Position numbers and translations under genes: made by a program. Shown here piece after piece: positions 50,174-59,241 of a stretch of 64,000 nucleotides of DNA. A model generated the notes under the pieces. The model saw only the letters and a program-made list of their open reading frames with translations, did not search any database and had not been told where the DNA came from. The DNA comes from Pseudoflavonifractor sp. MSJ-37 (GTDB taxonomy: Bacteria; Bacillota; Clostridia; Oscillospirales; Oscillospiraceae): the NCBI RefSeq assembly GCF_018917965.1, contig NZ_JAHLPP010000005.1:1-64000 (forward strand), read 5' to 3'. Position 1 is the first letter of the stretch, and every line of letters begins with the position of its first letter.

Positions 50174-51493
50174 ATGAAGATTGCCATCTACACCCTGGGC
50201 TGTAAGGTCAACCAGTACGAGACCCAGGCCATCGAGACCGAGCTGGTCCGCCGGGGGCACACCATCGTGGGGTTCCAGGAGGAGGCCGACGCCTATATCA
50301 TCAACACCTGCACCGTCACCGCGGTCAGCGACCAGAAGTCCCGCCAGTCCATCCACCGGGCCCAGAAGAAAAGCCCCCGCGCAGTGGTGGCTGTCTGCGG
50401 CTGCTACGCCCAGACCGACCCGGAGGAGGTGGCCGCCCTAGGCGTGGACCTGGTGGGCGGAGCCTCTGACCGGATGAAGTTCCTGGACGACCTGGAGGCT
50501 CTGGCCGCCGCCAGGCAGGACCGGAGCGGAGACGCCGGGCCCGAGCCTCTGGTCACCACCGGCAGCATCATGTCCGTCCGCACCTTCGAAGAGCTCCCCG
50601 CCGGCGGGCTCATGGGCCGTACCCGGGCCATGCTCAAGGTGGAGGACGGCTGTGTCAACTTCTGCACTTACTGCATCATCCCCTTCGCCCGGGGACCGGT
50701 GCGCTCCCTGTCCCTGGACCGGGCCGCCGCCGAGGCGGCGCGGCTCATGGCAGAGGGCTATCACGAGCTGGTCCTCACCGGCATCGAGATCTCCTCCTGG
50801 GGCCAGGACCTGAAGAACGGCCAGGGTCCCGCCGACCTGATCGAAGCGGTATGTCAGGCCGCCCCCGCCTGCCGGATCCGCCTGGGCAGTCTGGAGCCCC
50901 GGACCATCACGGAGGAGTTCTGCCGCCGGGTGTCGGCCCTCCCCAACCTTTGTCCCCACTTCCACCTGTCCATGCAGTCGGGCTCCGACACGGTGCTCCA
51001 GCGCATGAACCGGAAGTACGACACCGCCCGCTTCCTAGAGAGTGTGGAGCTCCTGCGGACCTGGTTCCACCGGCCGGGCATCACCACCGATCTGATCGTG
51101 GGCTTCCCCGGAGAGACCGAGGAGGAGTTCTCCGAGACGCTGGACTTCCTGCGCCGGTGCCGGTTCACCGCCATGCACATCTTCCCCTACTCCCGCCGGG
51201 AAGGCACCCCCGCGGACAAGATGCCGGGACAGCTCTCCAAGGCTCAGAAGGAGGAGCGGGCCCACCGGGCTGCCGCTGTGGCTCGTGAGATGGAGGAGGC
51301 CTATCTGGACAGCTGGATCGGTCAGGAGCTCCCCGTCCTTTTCGAGGAGGAGAAGGACGGCCTCTGGCGGGGCCACGCCCCCAACTATGTGGAGGTGTTC
51401 GCCTCCGGAGAGGCGCTCCACAACGTAGAAAGATCGGTCAAGATAACAGAACGGAATGGTTCCCGGCTGATCGGTCAGATCATCGGAGCCTGA
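50174..51493 (+). CDS. mtaB: tRNA (N6-threonylcarbamoyladenosine-37) methylthiotransferase MtaB
   Basis: A radical-SAM enzyme that adds a methylthio group to t6A37 in tRNA. The 439 residues have the N-terminal cluster-binding cysteines in TLGCKVNQYE (Cys10), INTCTVT (Cys46) and CGCYAQ (about 79), the radical-SAM CxxxCxxC in GCVNFCTYCIIPFARG (about 159-174) and a C-terminal TRAM-like domain. LGCKVNQYE is typical of MtaB rather than MiaB. The ATG at 50174 fits homologs; the GGAG site is about 14 bases upstream, somewhat far. Confidence 0.93.
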   Translation: MKIAIYTLGCKVNQYETQAIETELVRRGHTIVGFQEEADAYIINTCTVTAVSDQKSRQSIHRAQKKSPRAVVAVCGCYAQTDPEEVAALGVDLVGGASDRMKFLDDLEALAAARQDRSGDAGPEPLVTTGSIMSVRTFEELPAGGLMGRTRAMLKVEDGCVNFCTYCIIPFARGPVRSLSLDRAAAEAARLMAEGYHELVLTGIEISSWGQDLKNGQGPADLIEAVCQAAPACRIRLGSLEPRTITEEFCRRVSALPNLCPHFHLSMQSGSDTVLQRMNRKYDTARFLESVELLRTWFHRPGITTDLIVGFPGETEEEFSETLDFLRRCRFTAMHIFPYSRREGTPADKMPGQLSKAQKEERAHRAAAVAREMEEAYLDSWIGQELPVLFEEEKDGLWRGHAPNYVEVFASGEALHNVERSVKITERNGSRLIGQIIGA

Positions 51494-51559
51494 TTTGAGA
51501 CTATCATTTCGATCTCCATCGATCCATCAAGAAGAGACATGAAAGAGGAGGACCTGTCT

Positions 51560-51829
51560 ATGCGCGCCATCGTCACCGTCCTGGGCAAGGACGACATCGG
51601 CATCATGAGCTTCGTCACCACTCTGCTGGCCCAGCAGAACGTCACCATCCTGGACATCAGCCAGACCATCCTGAAGGAGTACTTCACCATGGTCATGCTG
51701 GTGGACTGCGCCAAGACCGCCATCCCCTTTGCGGAGCTGGCGGCTCTGCTGGAGGAGAAGGGCCGGGAATATGCCGTGTCCATCCGCATCCAGCGGGAGG
51801 ACATCTTCAACGCCATGCACCGCATTTGA
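51560..51829 (+). CDS. ACT-domain protein (UPF0237 family)
   Basis: One ACT domain, a small ligand-binding fold often used for amino acids, fills the 89 residues (MRAIVTVLGKDDIGIMSFVT). AGAGGAGG precedes the ATG at 51560. It stands 15 bp before a UPF0210 gene, its constant partner in many Firmicutes, so the two probably work together; the function of the pair is unknown. Confidence 0.92.
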   Translation: MRAIVTVLGKDDIGIMSFVTTLLAQQNVTILDISQTILKEYFTMVMLVDCAKTAIPFAELAALLEEKGREYAVSIRIQREDIFNAMHRI

Positions 51830-51844
51830 GGAGGTCCGGGACGA

Positions 51845-53203
51845 ATGATCAATACCACTGAGATCCTGGACACCATCCACATGATCGACCAGCAGCATCT
51901 GGATGTCCGCACCATCACCATGGGCATCTCCCTGCTGGACTGCGCCGACCCCGACGCCAAAGCCGCCTGCCGCAAGATCTACGACAAGATCTGCCGCCGG
52001 GCCGAGCATCTGGTGGCCACCGGCGAGGCCATCGAGCGGGAGTACGGTATCCCCATCGTCAACAAGCGGATCTCCGTCACCCCCATGGCCCTGGTGGCCG
52101 GCGCGTCGGAGACCCACGACTATGTGCCCTTCGCCATAGCCATGGACGAGGCGGCCAAGACCACCGGCGTCAACTTCATCGGCGGCTTCTCCGCCCTGGT
52201 CCAGAAGGGCACCACTCAGGCCGACCGGGATCTGATCGCATCCATCCCCGAGGCCCTGGCCCGGACCGAGTATGTCTGCTCCTCCGTGAACGTGGGCTCC
52301 ACCAAGGCCGGCATCAACATGGACGCCGTGGCCGCCATGGGCCGCGCCATCAAGGACTGCGCCCAGCGCACCGCCGACCAGGGCGGCTTCGGCTGTGCCA
52401 AGCTGGTGGTGTTCTGCAACGCCGTGGAGGACAACCCCTTCATGGCCGGCGCCTTCCACGGCGTGGGCGAGGGGGACTGCGTGATCAACGTGGGCGTCTC
52501 CGGCCCGGGCGTGGTCCACCACGCCCTCCAGTCCGTGAAGGGCCAGCCCTTCGACCAGGTGGCCGAGACCATCAAAAAGACCGCTTTCCGCATCACCCGC
52601 ATGGGCCAGCTGGTGGCTCAGGAGGCCAGCCGCCGCCTGGGCGTGCCCTTCGGCATCGTGGACCTGTCTCTGGCCCCCACCCCCGCCATCGGCGACAGCG
52701 TGGCCCGGATCCTGGAGGAGATGGGCCTGGAGGTCTGCGGCACCCACGGGACCACCGCCGCGCTGGCCCTGCTGAACGACGCGGTGAAGAAGGGCGGCGT
52801 CATGGCCTCCTCCCATGTGGGCGGCCTGTCCGGCGCCTTCATCCCCGTCAGCGAGGATGAGGGCATGATCGCCGCCGCCCGGAGCGGCGCTCTCCACCTG
52901 GACAAGCTGGAGGCCATGACCTGCGTTTGCTCCGTGGGTCTGGACATGATCGCCGTCCCCGGTGACACCTCCGCTGAGACTCTCTCCGCCATCATCGCCG
53001 ACGAGGCGGCCATCGGCATGGTCAACTCCAAGACCACCGCCGTGCGCCTGATCCCCGCTCCCGGCAAGACCGTGGGCGATACGGTGGAGTTCGGCGGTCT
53101 GCTGGGCTCCGCCCCGGTCATGCCGGTCCATCCCTTCTCCAGCCAGGACTTCATCGCCCGGGGCGGCCGTATCCCCGCCCCCATGCAGAGCCTGAAGAAC
53201 TGA
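51845..53203 (+). CDS. UPF0210/PFL family protein
   Basis: The 452-residue protein belongs to the DUF711/UPF0210 family, distantly related to glycyl-radical-type barrels. Marks are [16 protein letters not shown] (about 19-34), [14 protein letters not shown] (about 149-162) and [12 protein letters not shown] (about 218-229). A reaction has not been established for the family. GAGGAGG lies upstream of the ATG at 51845, and the gene is co-transcribed with the ACT-domain gene. Confidence 0.93.
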   Translation: MINTTEILDTIHMIDQQHLDVRTITMGISLLDCADPDAKAACRKIYDKICRRAEHLVATGEAIEREYGIPIVNKRISVTPMALVAGASETHDYVPFAIAMDEAAKTTGVNFIGGFSALVQKGTTQADRDLIASIPEALARTEYVCSSVNVGSTKAGINMDAVAAMGRAIKDCAQRTADQGGFGCAKLVVFCNAVEDNPFMAGAFHGVGEGDCVINVGVSGPGVVHHALQSVKGQPFDQVAETIKKTAFRITRMGQLVAQEASRRLGVPFGIVDLSLAPTPAIGDSVARILEEMGLEVCGTHGTTAALALLNDAVKKGGVMASSHVGGLSGAFIPVSEDEGMIAAARSGALHLDKLEAMTCVCSVGLDMIAVPGDTSAETLSAIIADEAAIGMVNSKTTAVRLIPAPGKTVGDTVEFGGLLGSAPVMPVHPFSSQDFIARGGRIPAPMQSLKN

Positions 53204-53218
53204 TCCCCCCGAAACAAG

Positions 53219-53262
53219 ACGGGCCTGTGATATCGAAAACGATATCACAGGCCCGTTTATTA
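53219..53262. terminator. terminator between UPF0210 and CNNM-type genes
   Basis: A 17-bp perfect stem with an AAAA loop (53219-53235 with 53240-53256) followed by TTATT; convergent genes on both sides. Confidence 0.88.
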
Positions 53263-53265
53263 CGA

Positions 53266-54600
53266 TCAGTCATCATCCTCCAGCCGTTCCGGCGGGAGCT
53301 TCGTGACGATGGCCCACTCCACCCGATGGTCTGAGAGCTCCTCCACCTGGATGTGGAGACCGTCCGCGTCCACCACAGGGCGGCTGCCGTCCTCGGGGAT
53401 CACAGAGAGCTGGGCGAACACCAGGCCGCCCAATGTCTCGGCCTCCTCGTCCTCCGGGAACTCCATTTCCAGAGCCTCGGCCAGATCGTCCAGATCCGCT
53501 GAGCCAGCCACCCGCCACTTGTCCTCCCCCAGCCGGATGATCTCCTGCTCGTCCTGGGGGTCGAACTCGTCGTAGATCTTGCCCACGATCTCCTCCAGCA
53601 GATCCTCCATGGTCAGCAGGCCGGAGGTCCCGCCGTACTCGTCCACCACGACGGCCAGATGCATCTTCCTGCTCTGCATATCCCGGAAGAGCTTCCCCGC
53701 CGGGACCGACTCCGGCACGAAATAGGTCTTACGCAGGAGCTTCCGCAAGGGCAGAGGCCGGTCCCGCCGGGCATTCAGGAAGTAGTCCCGGCTGAACAGG
53801 ATGCCGATCACGTCGTCCAGGTCCTCGTCGTACACCGGGAACCGGGAGAGGCCGCTCTCCTCGATTGTCCGGGCGATCTCGTCCTCGGTGTCCTCCACCC
53901 AGATGCTCACGATCTCGGTCCGGTGGATCATCACGTCCTCCGCCGTCAGGTCGTTGAAGTCGAACACGTTGTCGATCAGCTTCTTCTCCGCGGCGTCGAT
54001 GGTGCCCCGCTCCTCGCCCAGATCCATCATCATGCGGATGTTCTCCTCCGAGGCCCGGTCCCGCCGCTCCGACGGGTCGATCCGAAAGAGCCGGAGCACT
54101 GGCTTGCCGCACTGGTCCAGCACCCAGCCCAGAGGCCGCAGGAGGGCCGTCTCCGCCCGGATCAGGCCGCAGAGGGCCCGGGCGGTCTCCTCCGGCCGGA
54201 CCAGACCGATCCGCCGGGGGGCCAGCTCGCCCAGCACCAGCAGGAGCAGGGCGGCGGCCAGAGCCGTCACCGCCACGGCGGCCCCGTCCAGGACCATGCC
54301 CGGAGGGAGGCCCAGGGCCGTCTCCGCCCATCGGGCCAGCGGTCCCGCCCAGACGGCGGCGGCACAGGCGGTGCTCAGGGAACTGGACAGGACGACGGCC
54401 GTCCGCAGGGCGGTATGTACCCGCTCCACCCGGCCCAGCAGGGCCAGGAGCGCGGCGGCTTTCCGGTCTCCCCCCTCCCCCTGGCGGCGGAGTGCGGACT
54501 CATTGAGCCCGCTGACGGCGGTCTCCGCGGCACTGGAGACCGCCATGGACGTGATGAACAGAGCCTGGAACAGGACCTGGGGCCATATGGGAGCCTGCAC
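53266..54600 (-). CDS. CNNM/CorC-type transporter (hemolysin family)
   Basis: The 444-residue protein has an N-terminal CNNM domain with about four membrane segments (about 5-175; SMAVSSAAETAVSGLNESAL), a pair of CBS domains (about 190-315; DVMIHRTEIVSIW, LAVVVDEYGGTSGLLTMEDLLEEIVG) and a C-terminal CorC domain (about 335-435). Relatives export magnesium or cobalt. The start is taken as GTG at 54600 with AGGAG 8 bases upstream; an upstream in-frame ATG at 54699 gives a poor N-terminus and no site. Confidence 0.88.
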   Translation of the reverse strand: MQAPIWPQVLFQALFITSMAVSSAAETAVSGLNESALRRQGEGGDRKAAALLALLGRVERVHTALRTAVVLSSSLSTACAAAVWAGPLARWAETALGLPPGMVLDGAAVAVTALAAALLLLVLGELAPRRIGLVRPEETARALCGLIRAETALLRPLGWVLDQCGKPVLRLFRIDPSERRDRASEENIRMMMDLGEERGTIDAAEKKLIDNVFDFNDLTAEDVMIHRTEIVSIWVEDTEDEIARTIEESGLSRFPVYDEDLDDVIGILFSRDYFLNARRDRPLPLRKLLRKTYFVPESVPAGKLFRDMQSRKMHLAVVVDEYGGTSGLLTMEDLLEEIVGKIYDEFDPQDEQEIIRLGEDKWRVAGSADLDDLAEALEMEFPEDEEAETLGGLVFAQLSVIPEDGSRPVVDADGLHIQVEELSDHRVEWAIVTKLPPERLEDDD

Positions 54601-54701
54601 GGCGATCGCTCCTTTCCGGATAGACGGCGATGTATCTCGTCCAGTATACCACGATCCGAAAAAAAATCTACAAAAAGAGCGCGATCCGCGGAGGATCATG
54701 T

Positions 54702-54707
54702 TATAAT
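54702..54707 (+). promoter_or_regulatory. possible -10 element of the ClC gene
   Basis: TATAAT at 54702-54707, 40 bp before the ATG. I see no good -35 at 16-18 bp. Confidence 0.4.
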
Positions 54708-54746
54708 GTGGATATCTGGCCTTTTTGAACTGAGGAGGATGGTCTC

Positions 54747-56051
54747 ATGCACACCGGGAAACACCGTCTCATGTGGGAGCACGCCTGCGGCTTCCTGAAA
54801 TGGCTTCTGTTCGCGGCCATCATCGGTGTCGTGGTGGGCTGTGTCAGCTCCGCCTTCTATCACGCCCTCCTGTGGGTCACCGCCGCGCGGGAGGGACATC
54901 CCTGGCTGCTGGCCCTGCTCCCGGCGGCCGGCATCGCCATCGTGGGGCTCTACCGGGTCTGCGGACTGGAGAAGGACCGGGGCACCAACTTCGTGCTGAC
55001 GGCCGTCCGGGAGAACGAGCCCATGCGTCTGCGCACCGCTCCGCTGGTCTTTTTGTCCACCGCCATCACCCATCTCTTCGGCGGTTCCTCCGGACGGGAG
55101 GGGGCCATCCTCCAGATCGGCGGGTCCATCTCCTCGACGATCGGCCAGTGGATGCGTCTGGACGACAAGGACAGCCGGATCATCACCCTCTGCGGCATGG
55201 CCGCCGCCTTCTCCGCGCTCTTCGGCACCCCGCTCACCTCGGCGCTCTTCGCCATGGAGGTGGTCAGCGTGGGCGTGTTCTACTACGCCGCGATCGTCCC
55301 CTGTGTGGTCGCGTCCCTGATCGGTCTCCGGATGGCACAGTCCTTCCGGGTGACGCCCACCGCCTTCCAGCTCACGGGCATCCCCGACATGAGCCTGTCG
55401 GTGCTGGTCCGGGTACTGATCCTGGGCATCCTCTTCGCCGGACTGTCCATCCTCTTCTGCCGGGTGATGCATCTGGCGGGCCGGCTCTATCAGCGGTATC
55501 TCCCCAACGCCTATGTCCGCGCGGCAGCCGGCGGCGGACTGGTGATCCTGCTGACCATGCTGGTATGGATCTGGGCTCCCTTCACCTTCGACTACAATGG
55601 GGCCGGCGGCGGCGTGATCCAGGCCGCTGTCAGCGGCACGGCCCGCCCGGAGGCCTTCCTGCTGAAGATCCTCTTCACCGCCGTCACCCTGGGCGCCGGC
55701 TTCAAGGGCGGTGAGATCGTGCCCTCCTTCTTCGTCGGAGCCACCTTCGGCTGTACCGCTGCCCCTCTGCTGGGCCTCTCCCCCTCCTTCGGAGCGGGTC
55801 TTGGCATGGTATGTGTGTTCTGCGGCGTGACCAACTGTCCCATGACCTCTCTCCTGCTGGCTTTGGAGCTCTTCGCCGGCGGGAGCTATGGCCTCTTCAC
55901 CGGCCAGAGCCTGGTCCTCTTCGCCCTGTGCATCGCCGTGTCCTATACCCTGTCCGGCTACTCCGGCCTGTACAGTGAGCAGAAGATCGTCTACAGCAAG
56001 TTCCGCCCCGTCTTCATCGACCGGAAAGCCAATGAGGATGAAGCCGACTGA
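54747..56051 (+). CDS. ClC-family chloride channel/transporter
   Basis: The 434-residue protein has 10-12 hydrophobic segments and ClC selectivity motifs: GSSGREGAILQIGG (about 112-125, holding the gating Glu), AAAFSALFGTPLTSALFAME (about 151-170) and GFKGGEIVPSFFVGATFG (about 314-331). It moves chloride or fluoride, either as a channel or in exchange for protons. There are no CBS domains. GAGGAGG lies ahead of the ATG at 54747. It is divergent from the CNNM-type gene. Confidence 0.93.
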   Translation: MHTGKHRLMWEHACGFLKWLLFAAIIGVVVGCVSSAFYHALLWVTAAREGHPWLLALLPAAGIAIVGLYRVCGLEKDRGTNFVLTAVRENEPMRLRTAPLVFLSTAITHLFGGSSGREGAILQIGGSISSTIGQWMRLDDKDSRIITLCGMAAAFSALFGTPLTSALFAMEVVSVGVFYYAAIVPCVVASLIGLRMAQSFRVTPTAFQLTGIPDMSLSVLVRVLILGILFAGLSILFCRVMHLAGRLYQRYLPNAYVRAAAGGGLVILLTMLVWIWAPFTFDYNGAGGGVIQAAVSGTARPEAFLLKILFTAVTLGAGFKGGEIVPSFFVGATFGCTAAPLLGLSPSFGAGLGMVCVFCGVTNCPMTSLLLALELFAGGSYGLFTGQSLVLFALCIAVSYTLSGYSGLYSEQKIVYSKFRPVFIDRKANEDEAD

Positions 56052-56129
56052 TCCCCGCATCCCCTGTTTCCTTGCGTTTCCCCAGTATCCCAGCGTGAGA
56101 AAATGCGTTTGAGGAGGCATCCTATCCCT

Positions 56130-56798
56130 ATGACCATCTTTGACATCATGGGACCCATCATGGTGGGCCCCTCCAGCTCCCATACCGCGGGCGCGGTGCG
56201 CATCGGGCTGATCTGCCGCAAGCTGCTCGGCGCGCCCCCCATCGGCGCGGAGCTCACCCTGCACGGCTCCTTCGCCGCCACCGGCAGCGGCCATGGCACC
56301 GACCGGGCCCTGGTGGCCGGCCTGCTGGGCATGGAGCCCGACGATCCCCGCATCCCCCAGAGCTTCGAGGTAGCGGAGGACGAGGGCTTCTCCTTCCAGT
56401 TCCGCAACGGCGTGCTCAAGGACGCCCATCCCAACTCCGTGCGGATCCGGGTCATGTCCAAAGACCTGCATTCCATCACCGTGGTGGCCGCCTCTCTGGG
56501 CGGCGGCCGGATCCGGGTCAGCTCCGTGGACGGACTCCCCGCCGTGTTCTCCGGCGAGAAGGACACCCTCATCGTCCGCAGTGAGGACCGGGTGGGCCAA
56601 GTGGCTCTCATCGCCAATATGCTCACCGCCGGGAACGTGAGCATCGCCTCCATGCAGCTCTACCGGGGCGCCAAGGGCAGCTATGAGATGATGATCGTGG
56701 AGAGCGACGACCCCATCCCCCGCATCACGGTCGAAGCCCTGCGGGCCTGTGTCGGCATCGATCAGGTCATCTATCTGGATGTAGGAGGCATTGACTGA
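56130..56798 (+). CDS. sdaAB: L-serine dehydratase, iron-sulfur type, beta subunit
   Basis: With SdaAA it converts L-serine to pyruvate and ammonia using an oxygen-sensitive iron-sulfur cluster. The 222 residues start TIFDIMGPIMVGPSSSHTAG, the family signature (about 2-21), and end in an ACT domain (about 147-218; GQVALIANMLTAGNVSIASM). The start at 56130 follows homologs; GAGGAGG is 12 bases upstream, a little far. The alpha subunit follows 2 bp later. Confidence 0.96.
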   Translation: MTIFDIMGPIMVGPSSSHTAGAVRIGLICRKLLGAPPIGAELTLHGSFAATGSGHGTDRALVAGLLGMEPDDPRIPQSFEVAEDEGFSFQFRNGVLKDAHPNSVRIRVMSKDLHSITVVAASLGGGRIRVSSVDGLPAVFSGEKDTLIVRSEDRVGQVALIANMLTAGNVSIASMQLYRGAKGSYEMMIVESDDPIPRITVEALRACVGIDQVIYLDVGGID

Positions 56799-56800
56799 CC

Positions 56801-57673
56801 ATGTTCACATCTGTCGATTTCATGCTTTCCACCGCCGCCAAGAACGGTAAAGCGCTCTGGGAGGCCATCCAGGAGGACGATATGGCCGACCGCAGCGTCA
56901 AGGCCCAGGCCTCCTGGGCCAAGATGGGCACCCTCTGGGCCGCCATGCAGGCCGCTGAGGCCGACTACTCCGCCGACCGCCGCTCCCCCAGCGGGCTGGT
57001 GGGCGGCGAGGGCGCCAAGATGGCCGGGGATGGCCCCGGCCTGTGCGGTCCCTTCCTTCGGGACATCATCGGCACCGCCCTGAAGATGGGCGAGTGCAAC
57101 GCCTGTATGCGGCGCATCGTGGCCGCCCCCACCGCAGGAGCCTGCGGCGTCCTGCCGGCGGTCCTCCTGCCCATGAAGCGGCGCTATGAGCTCTCCGACG
57201 AGGTCATCATCCAGGCTCTTTACGTGGCCGCCGGCTTCGGCCAGGTGATCGCCAGCCGGGCCTCCATCGCCGGGGCCGAGGGCGGCTGTCAGGCGGAGGT
57301 GGGCTCCGCCTCCGGCATGGCCGCCGCCGCCATCGTCCACCTGATGGGCGGCACGGCGGAGCAGATGGCCCACGCCTGCGCCATGGCCCTGTCCAACATC
57401 CTGGGTCTGGCCTGCGATCCGGTGGCCGGTCTGGTGGAGGTCCCCTGCATCAAGCGCAACGTGATGGGCGCTTCCAACGCCCTGTCCTGTGCCGAGATGG
57501 CCCTGTCCGGGCTGGTGAGCCAGATCCCCTGCGACGAGGTGATCGACGCCATGGGCGCGATCGGCTCCAGCCTCCCCTCTGCCATCCGGGAGACCGGCGA
57601 GGGCGGACTGGCCGCCACCCCCACCGGCCGCCGCGTGGCCGAGCTCATGCGCTCCAAAGAGCGCGCCATCTGA
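56801..57673 (+). CDS. sdaAA: L-serine dehydratase, iron-sulfur type, alpha subunit
   Basis: The catalytic and cluster-binding subunit. The 290 residues contain GECNACMRRIVAAPTAGACGVLPAV in two pieces (about 88-112), EGGCQAEVG (about 160-168) and LVEVPCIKRN (about 212-221), whose cysteines bind the cluster. It begins 2 bp behind sdaAB, with AGGAGG within the end of that gene. Pyruvate from this enzyme joins the pool made by pyruvate kinase at 62 kb. Confidence 0.97.
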   Translation: MFTSVDFMLSTAAKNGKALWEAIQEDDMADRSVKAQASWAKMGTLWAAMQAAEADYSADRRSPSGLVGGEGAKMAGDGPGLCGPFLRDIIGTALKMGECNACMRRIVAAPTAGACGVLPAVLLPMKRRYELSDEVIIQALYVAAGFGQVIASRASIAGAEGGCQAEVGSASGMAAAAIVHLMGGTAEQMAHACAMALSNILGLACDPVAGLVEVPCIKRNVMGASNALSCAEMALSGLVSQIPCDEVIDAMGAIGSSLPSAIRETGEGGLAATPTGRRVAELMRSKERAI

Positions 57674-57710
57674 GTCCCCAAAAATCCCCTATCCTGAGAG
57701 GTATCGTTCC

Positions 57711-58079
57711 ATGTTTCGATTCGACCATTTCAACTTCAATGTGGTGAGCATCGCCCGCTCGCTGGATTTTTATGACAAAGCTCTGGACCTGCGCCCCGTC
57801 CGCACGAAGGAGGGGCCCAACGGAGACTTCCGCCTGGTGTTCCTAGGGGACGGCGCGTCCGACTTCTGTCTGGAGCTCACCGAGGTCCGGGGCCGGGAGA
57901 AGCCCTACGACCTGGGCGAGTGTGAATTCCATCTGGCCTTCACCACCGACGACTTCGACGGGATGTACCAGCGCCACAAAGCCATGGGGTGCATCTGCTT
58001 CGAGAACCATGACATGGGGGTCTATTTCATCCAGGATCCGGACGGCTATTGGATCGAGATCGTCCCCCAGAGGGACTGA
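57711..58079 (+). CDS. glyoxalase-fold (VOC) protein
   Basis: The 122 residues are one VOC domain with paired beta-alpha-beta-beta-beta modules: FDHFNFNVVSIARSLDFYDK (about 4-23), CEFHLAFTTDDFDGMY (about 67-82) and FIQDPDGYWIEIVP (about 106-119). His6, His70 and Glu116 are the likely metal ligands, and Glu of CLELTE (about 51) could be the fourth. It resembles lactoylglutathione lyase (GloA), which detoxifies methylglyoxal, but other substrates are possible. Confidence 0.88.
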   Translation: MFRFDHFNFNVVSIARSLDFYDKALDLRPVRTKEGPNGDFRLVFLGDGASDFCLELTEVRGREKPYDLGECEFHLAFTTDDFDGMYQRHKAMGCICFENHDMGVYFIQDPDGYWIEIVPQRD

Positions 58080-58082
58080 CCC

Positions 58083-59144
58083 ATGGCCCGGGGCGAGGGA
58101 GGACGGCTGGTCTATGCCGACCTGCTCCGTGTGGCCGCCACGCTGGCGGTGGTGATGCTCCACATCTCCGGGGGCTGGCTGACGGACCAGCCGGTGGGCT
58201 CCGCCGCCTGGTCGGTGTTCAACGTCTATGACGGGCTCATGCGCTGGTGCGTGCCGGTGTTCGTCATGCTCTCCGGGATGTTCCTGCTGGACCCCAAGAA
58301 GGACCTGTCCGCCGGCTCCCTCCTGCGGCATATCCTGCGGATCGCGGCGGCCCTGATCGTGTGGAGCGTGATCTACGGTCTGGCTGGGATCGTGCCCTCC
58401 GGGGGACCGCTCAGTCTGGCCGCCTGCCGGGAGATCCTCCTGGACCTGCTGTGGGGGAAACTCCACTATCACCTGTGGTTCCTGCCCATGATCATGGGAC
58501 TCTATCTGGTGACGCCCCTCCTCCGGGCCTTCGTTCGGGGGGCCAGCCAGGCGGACCTGCGCTGGGCTCTCCTGCTGGTGTTCCTCTTCGCCATGGTCCT
58601 GCCCACCCTGTTGGCCCTGCGGCCCAGCGAGACGGTCTCCACCTGGGTGGGCCGCCTGGACATCCGGCTGGTGCTGGGCTACACGGGCTACTATCTGCTG
58701 GGCTGGTACCTGCGGGACCACACTCTCAGCCGCCCCGCCGAGTGGATCGTCTATCTGCTGGGCCTGCTGGGGGCCGGGGCCACTGTGTGGGGCACCGCCC
58801 TCCTCTCCCGCCGGGCGGGGAGCACGGTCCTCACTCTCTATGGATACTTCACCCCCAACGTGGCTTTCATGGCCATCGCGGTGTTCGTGCTGTTCCGCTA
58901 CCTGCTGGGCGTCAGCGACGAGCGCTCCCGTCAGGGCCGGATCACCGGCCTGTCCGGGATCACCTTCGGCATCTACCTGTGCCACGATCTCTTCATCATG
59001 CTCCTGCGGCATCTCGGCATCTCCACCCTGACCTTCCCTCCGGCGGTCTCGGTCCCGGTGCTGTCGCTTGGGGTGTTCCTCTGCGCCGCTCTGCTGGCCT
59101 GGCTCCTCTCCAAGGTGCCGCTGGCGGGCCGCTGGCTCACCTGA
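58083..59144 (+). CDS. acyltransferase 3 family membrane protein
   Basis: The 353-residue integral membrane protein has about ten hydrophobic segments and the family start YADLLRVAATLAVVMLHISGG with the conserved Arg and His (about 9-29), then HLWFLPMIMGLYLVTP (about 136-151). Such enzymes O-acylate extracytoplasmic glycans. It begins 3 bp behind the VOC gene. The MBOAT and AlgX-like genes that follow suggest a polymer-acylation cluster. Confidence 0.9.
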   Translation: MARGEGGRLVYADLLRVAATLAVVMLHISGGWLTDQPVGSAAWSVFNVYDGLMRWCVPVFVMLSGMFLLDPKKDLSAGSLLRHILRIAAALIVWSVIYGLAGIVPSGGPLSLAACREILLDLLWGKLHYHLWFLPMIMGLYLVTPLLRAFVRGASQADLRWALLLVFLFAMVLPTLLALRPSETVSTWVGRLDIRLVLGYTGYYLLGWYLRDHTLSRPAEWIVYLLGLLGAGATVWGTALLSRRAGSTVLTLYGYFTPNVAFMAIAVFVLFRYLLGVSDERSRQGRITGLSGITFGIYLCHDLFIMLLRHLGISTLTFPPAVSVPVLSLGVFLCAALLAWLLSKVPLAGRWLT

Positions 59145-59241
59145 ATCGGACGCCGGGCATCGGTCCCGTCCCCCCATCGGGACGGGCGGGTGTCCGGCTC
59201 GTCTGTCCCATCCCATCCTCTGTCCCAAAGGAGATCTTGCC

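Noticed and set aside
51527-53248. A 573-codon minus-strand frame
   Set aside because: It is antisense to the ACT-domain and UPF0210 genes and rich in Gly/His/Ala; the plus-strand genes are well supported.
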